A DNA stretch of 64,000 nucleotides from Bradyrhizobium canariense (GCF_018130465.1 NZ_JAFCKJ010000003.1:372001-436000); one strand, 5' to 3'. Counted from the stretch's first letter, positions 1 to 7,269 are shown. A program made the numbers and translations. The notes: generated from the letters alone by a model not told the origin.

Positions 1-45
1 CACAGCAAGCCTTAACAATTCGTTTGCACGCAAACAATCGCACGT

Positions 46-183
46 TCACGTCGCGTCTTCGGATTTCGATTGCGGCGGCACCTGCGGCACCGACGGCCTG
101 TCTTTGCGCAAGCGCGGGTGGCGGTCGTACCAAAACACTTTTGCGATCTCGACGAACATCTCGAGAAACCAGCACGCATCCAT
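46..183 (-). CDS. Small hypothetical protein, 45 aa
   Basis: Encodes 45 residues beginning MDACWFLEMFVEIAKVFWYD, with an amphipathic aromatic N-terminal half and a basic, proline-rich tail. The ATG at 183 was chosen because GAGGCGAGGGAG lies just upstream; a longer in-frame extension to 246 reads as arginine-rich and lacks a better ribosome site. I recognise no family. It stands alone at the left edge and runs divergently from nothing identifiable. Confidence 0.45.
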   Translation of the reverse strand: MDACWFLEMFVEIAKVFWYDRHPRLRKDRPSVPQVPPQSKSEDAT

Positions 184-427
184 GTCGCGTCTCCCTCGCC
201 TCATTCCGTAACGAGGACACGCGGACGGGACTGTGCGAAGCATCACGCTGGCTTGGTTTGGAGAGGTGTGTCCCGCATCGACACAGAAGGCACGGCTTGT
301 TCTGCATCCGACTCCATTTCGTTCGCAAAGAACGAATCGGAGTCGAGGAAATCAGCGCAACACGACTCCTAACGATCGATGAAGGCGCGCGCGATTGCCT
401 GTCATCATCGACATGGCGCGACGCTGA

Positions 428-595
428 TCAAGCCGCTCGCTTCACCGTGTTCTTCCTCGGCAAATTCTTTTCCGAAAACTCCTTCTCCGAAAAGCATTCG
501 AGGATCTGGATGCGGAGTTCTTCCGCGGCCGGGCCTTCGAGCTTCCTGAGCTGATTCCAGAGCCTGATCACTTCGCGTTGTTTCTCGACAGTCAT
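428..595 (-). CDS. Small hypothetical charged protein, 55 aa
   Basis: A 55-residue acidic/basic helical protein starting MTVEKQREVIRLWNQL and ending in a lysine-rich tail. The ATG at 595 follows a GGAGGTG ribosome site by about four bases. A nearly identical TTTGGAGGTG occurs some 20 bases further upstream, so a second start (GTG, nine codons earlier) is also possible. No transmembrane segment or signal peptide. Family not recognised; the predicted helical, highly charged composition suggests a soluble cytoplasmic protein. Confidence 0.55.
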   Translation of the reverse strand: MTVEKQREVIRLWNQLRKLEGPAAEELRIQILECFSEKEFSEKNLPRKNTVKRAA

Positions 596-764
596 GGGCA
601 CCTCCAAAAGAATGGTCACCTCCAAATGAGATGCCTTACTAGAACAAACTAGGAACACAAAGTCCAGCCCTCCCCGCGAAATTCGCCGGACACACCCTCT
701 TGAGCCTTTCAGAAGCCTTGCAGGCGCTGGCGCGGTTGCTTTTTGGATTTTCAATCTTAAGTTC

Positions 765-847
765 GAGACGCGGCTGGCGGCCAGGCGCTGAAATCCCATC
801 GTCGCCAGCCAAGAAGGCCCCGTGCGAGAGCGCGGGGTTTTTCTTTT
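765..847 (+). ncRNA. Candidate small structured RNA or 5' leader
   Basis: No protein frame is convincing here, but two stems follow each other. The first is GGCTGGCG (773-780) pairing with CGCCAGCC (803-810). The second is a classic terminator with a GAGA tetraloop ending in a T-rich tract. No plus-strand gene precedes the terminator, so it should end a short transcript: either a free small RNA or an attenuated leader of the gene at 896. A similar stem-plus-terminator follows that gene. The 5' end is not determinable by eye. Confidence 0.35.
818..847 (+). terminator. Rho-independent terminator
   Basis: CCCCGTGC, loop GAGA, GCGCGGGG (one T-G pair) gives an eight-pair stem followed by TTTTTCTTTT. 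It lies upstream of the gene at 896 and has no protein gene before it on this strand. Confidence 0.75.
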
Positions 848-895
848 GGGAACGCGCCATCGCCCTCCCCGTTAGCCATTCCGGAGCGAGGGACC

Positions 896-1123
896 GTGAC
901 CAGAAAATACTACGCCGTCGAGGTTGTTCGTCAGATCGAGGAGACCGTGGAGATCATGGTCGAAGCGCCGGACCAGGCCGCCGCACATGATGCAGCGCTT
1001 GCGCACCTGAAGGCGCGCGGCTCCGAATATCAGTGGCTCAATCCCAAATGCGATTTCGTCGTCTGGCGCGAGCGCCAGGTCGACACGCCGGCGATCATCG
1101 ACGTGTCCGTGTCACCGAAGTAG
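896..1123 (+). CDS. Small hypothetical protein, 75 aa
   Basis: Encodes 75 residues starting MTRKYYAVEVVRQIEETVEI. The GTG start at 896 follows CCGGAGCGAGGG at suitable spacing. The N-terminal half alternates hydrophobic and charged residues as in a beta strand. An alanine-rich helix follows, then WLNPKCDFVVWRER. No membrane segment. I do not recognise the family. The gene sits between two related hairpin/terminator modules, so it is a monocistronic unit and may be controlled by premature termination. Confidence 0.65.
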   Translation: MTRKYYAVEVVRQIEETVEIMVEAPDQAAAHDAALAHLKARGSEYQWLNPKCDFVVWRERQVDTPAIIDVSVSPK

Positions 1124-1164
1124 CGGCCGGAACGAATTTTCCCGGCCCGCGTTGTCCGATCGAA

Positions 1165-1240
1165 TTCAGTGGTGCTGGCGGCTGTGCGACGCGGCCGGCC
1201 AGCTTGAGAAGCCCCGGTCCCCGAGCCCGGGGTTTTTCTT
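1165..1240 (+). terminator. Stem plus Rho-independent terminator after the 75-aa gene
   Basis: A GCTGGC/GCCAGC stem (about 1170-1205) is followed by GCCCCGG, loop, CCGGGG (1211-1232) and TTTTTCTTTG. It resembles the module upstream of the gene at 896, which has GCCAGCC-AAGAAG-GCCCC at the equivalent junction. Confidence 0.7.
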
Positions 1241-1289
1241 TGAGGCGCCTGCACGGAGGCGCCGCCATCGGAGCGCTGGCCCAAACAGC

Positions 1290-1328
1290 AAAGCAGCCAC
1301 CCGGGCGTTACCGCCGGGTGGCTGCTTT
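1290..1328. terminator. Long perfect hairpin between convergent genes
   Basis: AAAGCAGCCACCCGG (1290-1304) pairs perfectly with CCGGGTGGCTGCTTT (1314-1328). It sits just downstream of the minus-strand DUF2934 gene and of the plus-strand terminator, so it is probably a bidirectional terminator. Confidence 0.65.
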
Positions 1329-1361
1329 GAAAACTGTCGGCGCGCGCGCCCCTGTCCGCCG

Positions 1362-1538
1362 TCAGACCGGCAAATTGTCGGTCATCCCGGGCGGGACTTC
1401 GCCTTGCGCGGTGCGCTCGGCGAGAAGCTCCTTTTCGGCGTCGTACCAGAAGGCGTCCATCGTGCCCGCGGGCTCGCCGGCCTCTTTCCAGAGGTGATAG
1501 GCCCGGTTTCGGATCTCTTCTTCGCTGAGACCAGCCAT
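1362..1538 (-). CDS. DUF2934 family protein, 58 aa
   Basis: A 58-residue protein starting MAGLSEEEIRNRAYHLWKEA, with GEP and the aromatic DAFWYDAEKELLAE that define DUF2934: an I-R-x-RAY-x-LWxxAG helix followed by a W-x-x-AExEL helix. Members are short soluble rhizobial proteins of unknown role. The ATG at 1538 follows AAGGGAGA. The tail (PPGMTDNLPV) is probably disordered. It is transcribed alone, with the strong hairpin at 1290-1328 downstream. Confidence 0.75.
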   Translation of the reverse strand: MAGLSEEEIRNRAYHLWKEAGEPAGTMDAFWYDAEKELLAERTAQGEVPPGMTDNLPV

Positions 1539-1672
1539 GTGATTTCTCCCTTACGGAAGCAAAGCCTGACGACGCCCGAGAGTTCCTTATCGATTTAGCA
1601 CCAGCTGGCAGTCATTGCGGCGCTCTTCGAAACGAAGCCGCCGCAACGAAAACGCAAGCCCTTAGCAGGCTC

Positions 1673-1969
1673 TTAGACGGAGTCCTTGGCCACCTTCAGC
1701 GGCGAGGCCTTCACCGACTTGCTCGCCGGCTTCGCCGCGAACTGCATCGGCTCCTTGGTGAAGGGATTGACGCCCATGCGGGCTTCGGTCGCCGGCTTGT
1801 TCACCACCGACATCTTCACGAAGCCGGGAATGACGAACTCGCCGGACTCGTTGAGCTCCTTGTAGCCGACCGTCGCCATGTACTCGATGACCGACTTCAC
1901 GTCGTTCTTCGACAGCTGCGTGCCCTCGGCAATTGCATCAATCAACTGAGTCTTCGTCATCTTCGCCAT
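1673..1969 (-). CDS. HU/IHF-family DNA-binding protein
   Basis: A 98-residue histone-like protein of the Bac_DNA_binding family. It starts MAKMTKTQLIDAIAEGTQLS with the HU helix-turn-helix base, then the V-x-x-V-I-E-Y helix, then the beta arm GEFVIPGFVKMSVVNKPA. The usual GRNPxTG of the arm is replaced by GVNPFTKEP, and a lysine/serine-rich tail follows, so it is a divergent HU-like protein rather than canonical HupB. The ATG at 1969 was chosen over an upstream start because AAGGAA precedes it and HU proteins begin here. It should bind and bend DNA as a dimer. Confidence 0.85.
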   Translation of the reverse strand: MAKMTKTQLIDAIAEGTQLSKNDVKSVIEYMATVGYKELNESGEFVIPGFVKMSVVNKPATEARMGVNPFTKEPMQFAAKPASKSVKASPLKVAKDSV

Positions 1970-2375
1970 GTCTGAATTTCCTTCTGTGCGCGCGAGCAAG
2001 ATTTGCTCAGGAGGCGGTCCAACCGCGCAACGCGCTTCTGATTCATGCCAACTTTCATGAAGTGACGGGGCTTAGAACCCATCGAGGCCTAAAACGCAAG
2101 CAGGGGGTTCTGCGGGGGGCCGAACACCCCAGCAAAGATGCCGCAGCCTGCGCCGTTTTCGAGGTGAACCATTTTCGCCCTGAGGCGTCTAACTCTTTGA
2201 AGTCCCCAAGCTTCACCCCCACCAGAGAGCCCCGCTTCCCCCAGGCGGGGCTTTCGCCTTTTCCGGGACCGGCCGGGCAATTCCGATCAGGCCGGACCCG
2301 AGGTCTGCGCCCGGGCCACGCGGTGGCCGTCACAAGGCAGGTTCTCTTTTCCGGCCATCTCCTGCATAATGCGGC
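1970..2375. other. Non-coding stretch upstream of the HU-like gene
   Basis: About 400 bases with no convincing protein gene. Frames here are short and in biased composition. It includes the promoter region of the HU-like gene on the minus strand. It also holds an orphan plus-strand terminator at 2226-2254 that could end a small RNA. Confidence 0.4.
2226..2254 (+). terminator. Orphan plus-strand terminator
   Basis: AGCCCCGC, loop TTCCCCCA, GCGGGGCT followed by TTCGCCTTTT. No plus-strand protein gene lies upstream within 1 kb, so the transcript it ends is unknown. Confidence 0.5.
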
Positions 2376-2561
2376 ATGGCAAAAACAAAAGTGACCTTCA
2401 AAACCGTCCGCATTGCAGACAACGACTGGAAAATCCTGGCGGATTACCCGGACAGCGAACAGCGCGAAATCAAGGGCTTCACCAGCAAGGCAGATGCCGA
2501 CGACTGGATCAACGGCGACCGCAAGATCGCATGGCTTCGCTCCCAAGGGTACGCCAAATAG
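2376..2561 (+). CDS. Small hypothetical protein, 61 aa
   Basis: A 61-residue soluble protein starting MAKTKVTFKTVRIADNDW, followed by a lysine/aspartate-rich region with FTSKADADDWINGDRK. The ending resembles small rhizobial proteins with a K-A-x-x-WI pattern, but I cannot assign a family. The ATG at 2376 lacks a clear Shine-Dalgarno sequence. An alternative frame starting a few bases earlier runs arginine/glutamine-rich and is less plausible. Confidence 0.6.
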   Translation: MAKTKVTFKTVRIADNDWKILADYPDSEQREIKGFTSKADADDWINGDRKIAWLRSQGYAK

Positions 2562-2834
2562 CGGATACGCCAGTTAACGCGCTTTAAGTAGCGCGCGTAG
2601 AAGTCACGCGCATATCGTGTGACGCCCATATGGGTACGAGGCGCGCTTAGTCCCTCCCCGCTGCAAACATTCTTCCCGTGCCGGCGCGTTGTCGAGCAGG
2701 CGGCAGCGCCCGCTCGACTATCGGACTCACGGAGCATCTGGTCATGAAACCTGTGGCTGGGCACGCGCCGTTGAGACTTCGGTAACCTAACCCCTCCAAG
2801 CTCCTCTCAGTATCGTTGCGTTGGAGTACCCACA

Positions 2835-3137
2835 GTGCTGGATTTTAACGAGCTGCGTGAACTCGCAGCCGATGTTCGCGTTTTCGTCGAAATTGCCGAA
2901 GACAAGGCCGAAGCGCTTCGCGCCGTCATCACGGCCTATGACGTGGTGCTCGCGATCTTCCCGTCCGGAGAGGGCATGGGCCTCCACGTCATCAAGGGCG
3001 GCGAGATCCTGGACGGGATCGCAAAGTCCCGAACCCATGCGAGCTACAGCCACACGGCCATCGCGGTTCCCGACCTGGAGCATGCGGAAGTGCTCAAGCA
3101 CCTGACGGGCCCCGTCGACCAGCGGATCGCGGCCTGA
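2835..3137 (+). CDS. Hypothetical protein, 100 aa
   Basis: A 100-residue protein beginning at GTG 2835 after TTGGAG. The N-terminal third is a helical, acidic segment. The middle (AYDVVLAIFPSGEGMGLHVI) looks like alternating strands, and the end carries a second helix. No signal peptide or membrane span. The family is not recognised. It is followed directly by an intergenic repeat rather than by another gene. Confidence 0.65.
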   Translation: MLDFNELRELAADVRVFVEIAEDKAEALRAVITAYDVVLAIFPSGEGMGLHVIKGGEILDGIAKSRTHASYSHTAIAVPDLEHAEVLKHLTGPVDQRIAA

Positions 3138-3190
3138 CCTCATCCCGAGGGCCCGCCGGTGGCGGGCATCTCGAAGGATCAGCCACGAGC
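3136..3190. repeat. Intergenic palindromic repeat (CTCATCC-GAGGGCCCGCC type)
   Basis: CTCATCCCGAGGGCCCGCC, then GGTGGCGGGCATCTCGAAGG. This has the form of the abundant Bradyrhizobium element in which CCTCAT-CTGAGG is followed by a CCCGC/GCGGG stem and TCTCGAAGGATG. It begins over the stop codon of the preceding gene. The remainder of the gap to 3472 holds nothing else I can support. Confidence 0.5.
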
Positions 3191-3472
3191 GAGCTATCCA
3201 CCAAGAAGCTTTTTGGAAACCTGTCGAGCGTAGCCGCGTTGTCCAACGCACTGCCGGGTGACAACCGGACGCAATGGGGATGTTGGACGCGGCGCATTTT
3301 TCCGGTTTCTGCCCGCGACATCAACGCATCGGTACGCGCTGACAACTAACCTGTTCCCGGCAAGTGCACCCTTAATCAAGTGCACCATTGCAAGGCACTC
3401 CTCACAATGAGGAGCGCACCGGAACGGTCAGGTCGCGCGCGAATTGACTTATCTCCAGACGAGGAGATTGAC

Positions 3473-3649
3473 ATGAGCGTTGAAGGTAAAGTGAAGGAAG
3501 GCGCCGGGTTCATCAAAGAGGAGATGAACGAACACGGCAAGTCCGCCGAGAGCCAGAAGAAGGCTCAGGAAGGTCGTGACCTGCGCAACGAAGGCCGCGT
3601 CGAAGACGGCAAGCCGCCGAAGACGACCAAGCCCGGCACCGGTCACTAA
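3473..3649 (+). CDS. CsbD-like general stress protein, 58 aa
   Basis: A 58-residue very hydrophilic protein starting MSVEGKVKEGAGFIKEEM, with the E-G-K-x-K-E-x-x-G repeat pattern of the CsbD family and a lysine/glycine-rich disordered tail. CsbD-like proteins are small stress-induced cytosolic proteins of unknown mechanism. The ATG at 3473 follows GAGGAGATTGAC. A strong terminator follows at 3677. The match is by composition and short motif only, so the family call is moderate. Confidence 0.6.
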   Translation: MSVEGKVKEGAGFIKEEMNEHGKSAESQKKAQEGRDLRNEGRVEDGKPPKTTKPGTGH

Positions 3650-3676
3650 GTCGCCTTTCGAAAACCGAGCTTAGCG

Positions 3677-3710
3677 AAAACCGCCCCTGGTCATGTCAGG
3701 GGCGGTTTTT
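3677..3710 (+). terminator. Rho-independent terminator of the CsbD-like gene
   Basis: AAAACCGCCCCTG, loop GTCATGT, CAGGGGCGGTTTTT: a 13-pair stem closed by a T tract, 28 bases after the stop codon. Confidence 0.9.
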
Positions 3711-3724
3711 CACGTTCATGACCG

Positions 3725-3835
3725 GACGATACGTGCGCGCCTGCGGCGCGCCCTCAGGATGAGGTCGGTTTTACGGGCGAGATATCCAACCCTCATGGTG
3801 AGGAGCCGCCTCAGCGGGCGTTTTCGCACCATGCA
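3725..3835. repeat. Two facing intergenic repeats
   Basis: The first part carries GCGCGCCCTCAGGATGAGG, the inverted form of the CCTCAT-TGAGG element. The second carries CCTCATGGTGAGGAGCCGCC and CAGCGGGCGTTTTCGCACC, the direct form. Together they resemble two copies of the repeat family seen at 3136, arranged head to head upstream of the gene at 3897. Confidence 0.5.
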
Positions 3836-3896
3836 GCGCAATGACTGGTAGAACGCTCCGGCTGTTATATGGTCGGACGTTTCTTGTGAGGGGCTG

Positions 3897-4391
3897 ATGA
3901 AGATTGCCATTGTTATCGCCGGCTTGATCGTCGTTGTTGCCGCCGTTCTCGTGACAGTACAGCCGAGCTTTCTGAAGCCTGCGTCGCTGGCACTCGTGAA
4001 GAAGTCCGACATCCTCGGCTTTTCGCCCGGCATGACATTCGACGAGACCAACAAGGTCGTCACGCAACGTCGCTACCGCTGCCGCCAGCTTCGCGATTCC
4101 TACGTCCTCGAGTGCGCCGTCGATGGCGCCAAGGTCACGATCTCTAGCGACGAACTCGATCCCAGGCATCCCATCTGGTGCGTCAATGCCGAGTTGAACA
4201 ATCCGGGCCCGCAAGACGCTGCCGTCAAATCGATCTCCGACCAGTTCAACGCCCAGCCGACCAGGGACGCCCGCGAGGGATGGATATGGACAGTCGGCCG
4301 CGGGCTGAAGCTGAGCTACGACGGCACCGCCTTGAAGCTCGTGGACGAGGCTGAGGATATCAGGCGTGGCAAGCAGGAAGCAAAGCGTTAG
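3897..4391 (+). CDS. Membrane-anchored or secreted hypothetical protein, 164 aa
   Basis: 164 residues. Residues 4-22 form a hydrophobic segment (AIVIAGLIVVVAAVLVTV) without an obvious signal-peptidase site, so it is probably an N-terminal anchor with the rest in the periplasm. The soluble part contains a GFSPGMTFDE motif, which resembles the conserved start of small periplasmic domains where G-x-x-x-GMS precedes V-x-x-x-x-G. Two cysteines follow (residues 57 and 68). The ATG at 3897 follows GAGGGG. Family not identified. Confidence 0.7.
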   Translation: MKIAIVIAGLIVVVAAVLVTVQPSFLKPASLALVKKSDILGFSPGMTFDETNKVVTQRRYRCRQLRDSYVLECAVDGAKVTISSDELDPRHPIWCVNAELNNPGPQDAAVKSISDQFNAQPTRDAREGWIWTVGRGLKLSYDGTALKLVDEAEDIRRGKQEAKR

Positions 4392-4413
4392 GGAGCGCTA
4401 CGCCGGATGCTCT

Positions 4414-4794
4414 TCAGTCACGGAACCGGTTGACGGCCCATAGCGGCACCCACGATCCCAGCACCATGCAGATCGCAATGGCTGCGACCAGGATATACTT
4501 CAGAGGATGTTGCGAGGACGCGAGCGAACCTTCGAGGTGAAGGTGCGGCAGCATCGCCTCCATGGCCATTCCGATCAGGGCAATCGCGACCAGCCCGCCA
4601 AAGACTGAGACGAACAAATTGACGATCCATCCAATCGCGCCGCGCTTGTTCGACCATGCCTCGTAGATCGCGACAGCCAGCACCACGAGCACAAAGACCA
4701 GCACGAAGCTCATCGAGCCGCCGACGCTCGCCTTCGGCCCGAAAATTTCCACCAGCAGCATGGCCGCCACCGCGAGCAGTGTGATCGTCTTCAC
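4414..4794 (-). CDS. Multi-pass membrane protein of unknown function, 126 aa
   Basis: 126 residues with four predicted membrane segments: residues about 3-20, 28-45, 53-80 and 100-118. An NKRG basic turn lies between the second and third. The GTG at 4794 was chosen because AGAGGG lies a few bases upstream and the protein then opens directly with a membrane segment. A longer frame would prepend an arginine-rich stretch that really belongs to the small gene upstream in another frame. It lies 11 bases downstream of the 54-residue gene at 4806-4970, so the two probably form one transcript. Confidence 0.65.
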   Translation of the reverse strand: MKTITLLAVAAMLLVEIFGPKASVGGSMSFVLVFVLVVLAVAIYEAWSNKRGAIGWIVNLFVSVFGGLVAIALIGMAMEAMLPHLHLEGSLASSQHPLKYILVAAIAICMVLGSWVPLWAVNRFRD

Positions 4795-4805
4795 GACGTC
4801 CCTCT

Positions 4806-4970
4806 TCAATGGCCAAGCAAATAGACCGTGAAGCCAATCACGATACAGCCAAGGCCGAAGATAGCCGTCGCCAGTTCGACGACGTTTTCCAAACCGAAGA
4901 ATCTGACAATGGCGCTCCACGCGGCACTCGGGAGTATTTCCACGATCGCGCCGAGCAGGCTTTGAAGCAT
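4806..4970 (-). CDS. Small membrane protein, 54 aa
   Basis: A 54-residue protein reading MLQSLLGAIVEILPSAAWSA, then a polar turn with FFGLENVVE, then a hydrophobic segment ending in FTVYLLGH. Two amphipathic/hydrophobic helices suggest a membrane-associated peptide. It is in frame from ATG 4970 to TGA 4806, just ahead of the membrane protein at 4414-4794. Translational coupling is likely given the 11-base gap. There is no strong ribosome site, so confidence is moderate. Confidence 0.5.
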   Translation of the reverse strand: MLQSLLGAIVEILPSAAWSAIVRFFGLENVVELATAIFGLGCIVIGFTVYLLGH

Positions 4971-5076
4971 GCCGATTAGTCGTTGCCGCCGTTGTCGGGG
5001 TTCAACAACAGAAGGCAGGGAGCCCCGGGATCGCAGGACTACCGCGCGCCGTGACGACCGAAAGCCGGCCGCCGAT

Positions 5077-5292
5077 CTATGCAGCCTCTTTGTTGGACCG
5101 ATGCTCGAAGGCCGTGATGGCCCGGTTGGTCAACATGAGGCGCCGGCGCTCGCCCTTGCGCACCATCTCTTCGACGGTCGTCGAGAGAAAGCGGCTGGCA
5201 AATGCTGCGTCGCTGATCTGTCCCGTGCACTCCAGGTAATCCCAGGCGATCTGCGCGGAGTGTTCGATGAGGTGGGACAGGTTCTCGCTCAT
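5077..5292 (-). CDS. Small hypothetical protein, 71 aa
   Basis: A 71-residue, mostly helical soluble protein starting MSENLSHLIEHSAQIAWDYL, with a conserved-looking ERRRLMLTNRAITAFE near the end. ATG 5292 has only a weak site (GTAGG). Histidine, glutamate and aromatic residues alternate along the first helix. I do not recognise the family. The coding character (third-position GC) matches neighbouring genes. Confidence 0.6.
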   Translation of the reverse strand: MSENLSHLIEHSAQIAWDYLECTGQISDAAFASRFLSTTVEEMVRKGERRRLMLTNRAITAFEHRSNKEAA

Positions 5293-5391
5293 GAAGAACC
5301 TACGCTTGGCCGCGACGCTTGTTCCACGCCGGCCCCGTCGGGTATCAGCCTGACGGATAGGCCAATATCCAGCATCACGGTCATTGCCAGG

Positions 5392-5661
5392 TCACTTCGG
5401 CAAACCGCGAATTGCCAGGTTGACGACTGTAAGGACGACGAAGGCGGGCGCCCCGTAAACGATTGCATTCACGGCCCAAGCAATGGCTACGCCCAAGAAA
5501 ACGGAACTGCCTACAGCTCCCCAGAAAATATAAGCTGCGGATATGCCCGGCATCTCCCATGCCATGACGGCGATGGATTGGTCGGTGAGCTGCTCCATGA
5601 CGAGCAGCACCGTCGAGACCAGCGCGCCGATTGCCAACGCGACGATGAAAAGGGATTTCAC
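5392..5661 (-). CDS. Small integral membrane protein, 89 aa
   Basis: 89 residues with three membrane segments: about 3-20 (FIVALAIGALVSTVLLV), 35-58 and 65-83. The GTG at 5661 was selected because the upstream in-frame extension is the antisense of nothing sensible and overlaps the gene at 5667-5951. With this start the two genes are separated by five bases and are probably co-transcribed. No family recognised. Confidence 0.55.
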   Translation of the reverse strand: MKSLFIVALAIGALVSTVLLVMEQLTDQSIAVMAWEMPGISAAYIFWGAVGSSVFLGVAIAWAVNAIVYGAPAFVVLTVVNLAIRGLPK

Positions 5662-5666
5662 TGTCT

Positions 5667-5951
5667 TCAAAGACCCAACAGCCCCATCACGATCGGAATC
5701 ATGAAAAAGGCTGCGAGGCCAAGGAGGCCTCCGACGGCAACCTTCACCCAACGCCGTTGGATTTTCGGGTCGAGCCACGTCGCAAATTTGATCCAGAGCG
5801 CATACGCCGATCCAGCAACAATCGAGCGGATAAATGCGAACAGAAGCTCGCCTAGAATATTGGCCATGGCCGTTAGTCGCGTCATCTCCGCGAGGAGTTC
5901 ATCTGCCGAGGCCTTCAATGAACCCTGTCCACCCGTGAGTGAGGTGGCCAC
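5667..5951 (-). CDS. Small membrane protein, 94 aa
   Basis: 94 residues. A polar N-terminal region is followed by an amphipathic stretch (residues 30-50), the basic turn DPKIQRRWVK, and a strong membrane segment at 71-93 (VGGLLGLAAFFMIPIVMGLL). GTG 5951 is used; an internal ATG (residue 23 or 29) is an alternative because neither has a clear ribosome site. It is the upstream member of a two-gene unit with the protein at 5392-5661. Confidence 0.5.
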   Translation of the reverse strand: MATSLTGGQGSLKASADELLAEMTRLTAMANILGELLFAFIRSIVAGSAYALWIKFATWLDPKIQRRWVKVAVGGLLGLAAFFMIPIVMGLLGL

Positions 5952-6187
5952 ACTCTGCGGTTTTGCGTCACCGTTCTGACGGCCCGATTAGCGCTGTGAG
6001 GGCGCTTCGCGTAACGGGGCTCGCTGCAATAGCGTCCCCCCTTCGGTCGACCGGCGCGACGCCCCGACCCCCAGCGTTCTGAAGGGTCTCCAATGTTCGA
6101 CTATCTGGAAAGTTGAGCGTTCTGACAACAGCGCCTTGTGGTTTTGTTTGCGGCGGCTATTGTACAGGCTCTTCATTGGGAGATGTT

Positions 6188-6442
6188 ATGAGAACAATTA
6201 TCGCTGTTTCCACATTACTGCTGTCAACAATCGGCGCCCACGCCGCCTCGAACAGCACTCCTCATGCGCTCGATTGCATGGCAAAGAACGGCTTCACGCG
6301 TGACATGTGGGTTGCGAAGCGAGCCGGGACCAACGCCCAGGTTCAGTCCTACATCGCCTGCCGCGACGGCATCTCGGTTGAGAAGGCCAAAGCTGTCGGT
6401 AAGAAGGACGGCAACTTCGATACCTGGACGCCCAAGCGTTGA
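6188..6442 (+). CDS. Secreted small hypothetical protein, 84 aa
   Basis: 84 residues with a clear Sec signal peptide (MRTIIAVSTLLLSTIGAHA, cleavage after residue 19). The mature part carries two cysteines (CMAKNGF and YIACRDG) able to form a disulfide. ATG 6188 follows TGGGAG. The mature protein is basic and would be periplasmic. Family unknown. The 235 bases upstream contain no other gene. Confidence 0.65.
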   Translation: MRTIIAVSTLLLSTIGAHAASNSTPHALDCMAKNGFTRDMWVAKRAGTNAQVQSYIACRDGISVEKAKAVGKKDGNFDTWTPKR

Positions 6443-6522
6443 GCCGCTACGAGCCCGGCTTCCTTGGAGGTTGGGCTTAGGCCTCGAACGAACTTGCGCG
6501 CTGCCCATGTGACTCTGCACAA

Positions 6523-7042
6523 ATGGCGGGCTCCCCGATGTCTGACGATGCCGAAGTAGAAAAGCAAGGGCGTGAAGCGATCGAAGCTTTTGTGACGGCA
6601 GTGACCTACCCTGTCATCTGGACGGACGGCAGCCGCATTGCGACGCTGGGCAGCGGCGCTCTTTTTCAGCATGGTGAGCGCCGGTTTATCCTCAGGGCAG
6701 GCGCTCGCGACAAAGCTGACGCATCTCCACGAGGAAGACCTCAGCAATGTGGCAACCAATATAATGACCCAGCTGGACAGGTTGAACAAAACCGTGGCTG
6801 GCCTTCGAGAGGTCTACGACCACCTGTCGGAAACCACACATCCTAACGGTCTAGGTGCAGTGGGATACTTCGTACACCTGGACCCGAATATCGGCGTTGC
6901 GTATTTTGGACCTACTGACAGGCAACAAAGCAATATGGTCAGACTTTTAGGTGTTGCACACTTCCTCGGCCAAATGGTCAGGGACATGACGGCGCTGTCA
7001 GTAAGAATAACCGCGTCCATACGTGAAGAGGAGGCTCAATAA
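6523..7042 (+). pseudogene. Remnant of one or two genes joined out of frame
   Basis: One frame (from 6523 or ATG 6538) encodes EVEKQGREAIEAFVTAVTYP and RIATLGSGALFQHGERRFIL. These resemble the opening of trypsin-like or serine-protease-like proteins, in which GSG-F and FILTA-H follow. Just after RFIL the frame degenerates. A second frame then becomes protein-like from about 6710 and continues to 7042 (LNKTVAGLREVYDHLSETTHPNG). The expected catalytic region is absent. I interpret this as an internal deletion plus frameshift. The alternative is that the second frame (TTG 6638) is an intact gene. Confidence 0.5.
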
Positions 7043-7269
7043 ATCGCCCCGGTAGGCGCGGCTCCAGGCCTGCTTAGCTTTGACATTCCGGAAGACCATC
7101 CACAGCCCTACGCATGGGCGGTTTCAGTCCACCCATAGCTGATTTACTTCACCAGCCGCCTCACGCGCATGCGCGCGCCCCCTGCCCCTCCCCCCACTTT
7201 CCTGCTATCTCTCCCCCGCCGTCCCGGCCCAAACCAAAAAACCTCCATCCATCAAAGGGAGCAACAACC

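Noticed and set aside
24-554. A 176-codon frame at the left edge
   Set aside because: Overlaps two better supported small genes on the other strand; Arg/Ser-rich without codon preference.
3215-3240. GGAAAC-N16-CGTT as an EcfG promoter for the CsbD-like gene
   Set aside because: The first box has an extra A compared with GGAAC and the site is about 230 bases from the start codon, overlapping nothing conserved; too weak to call.
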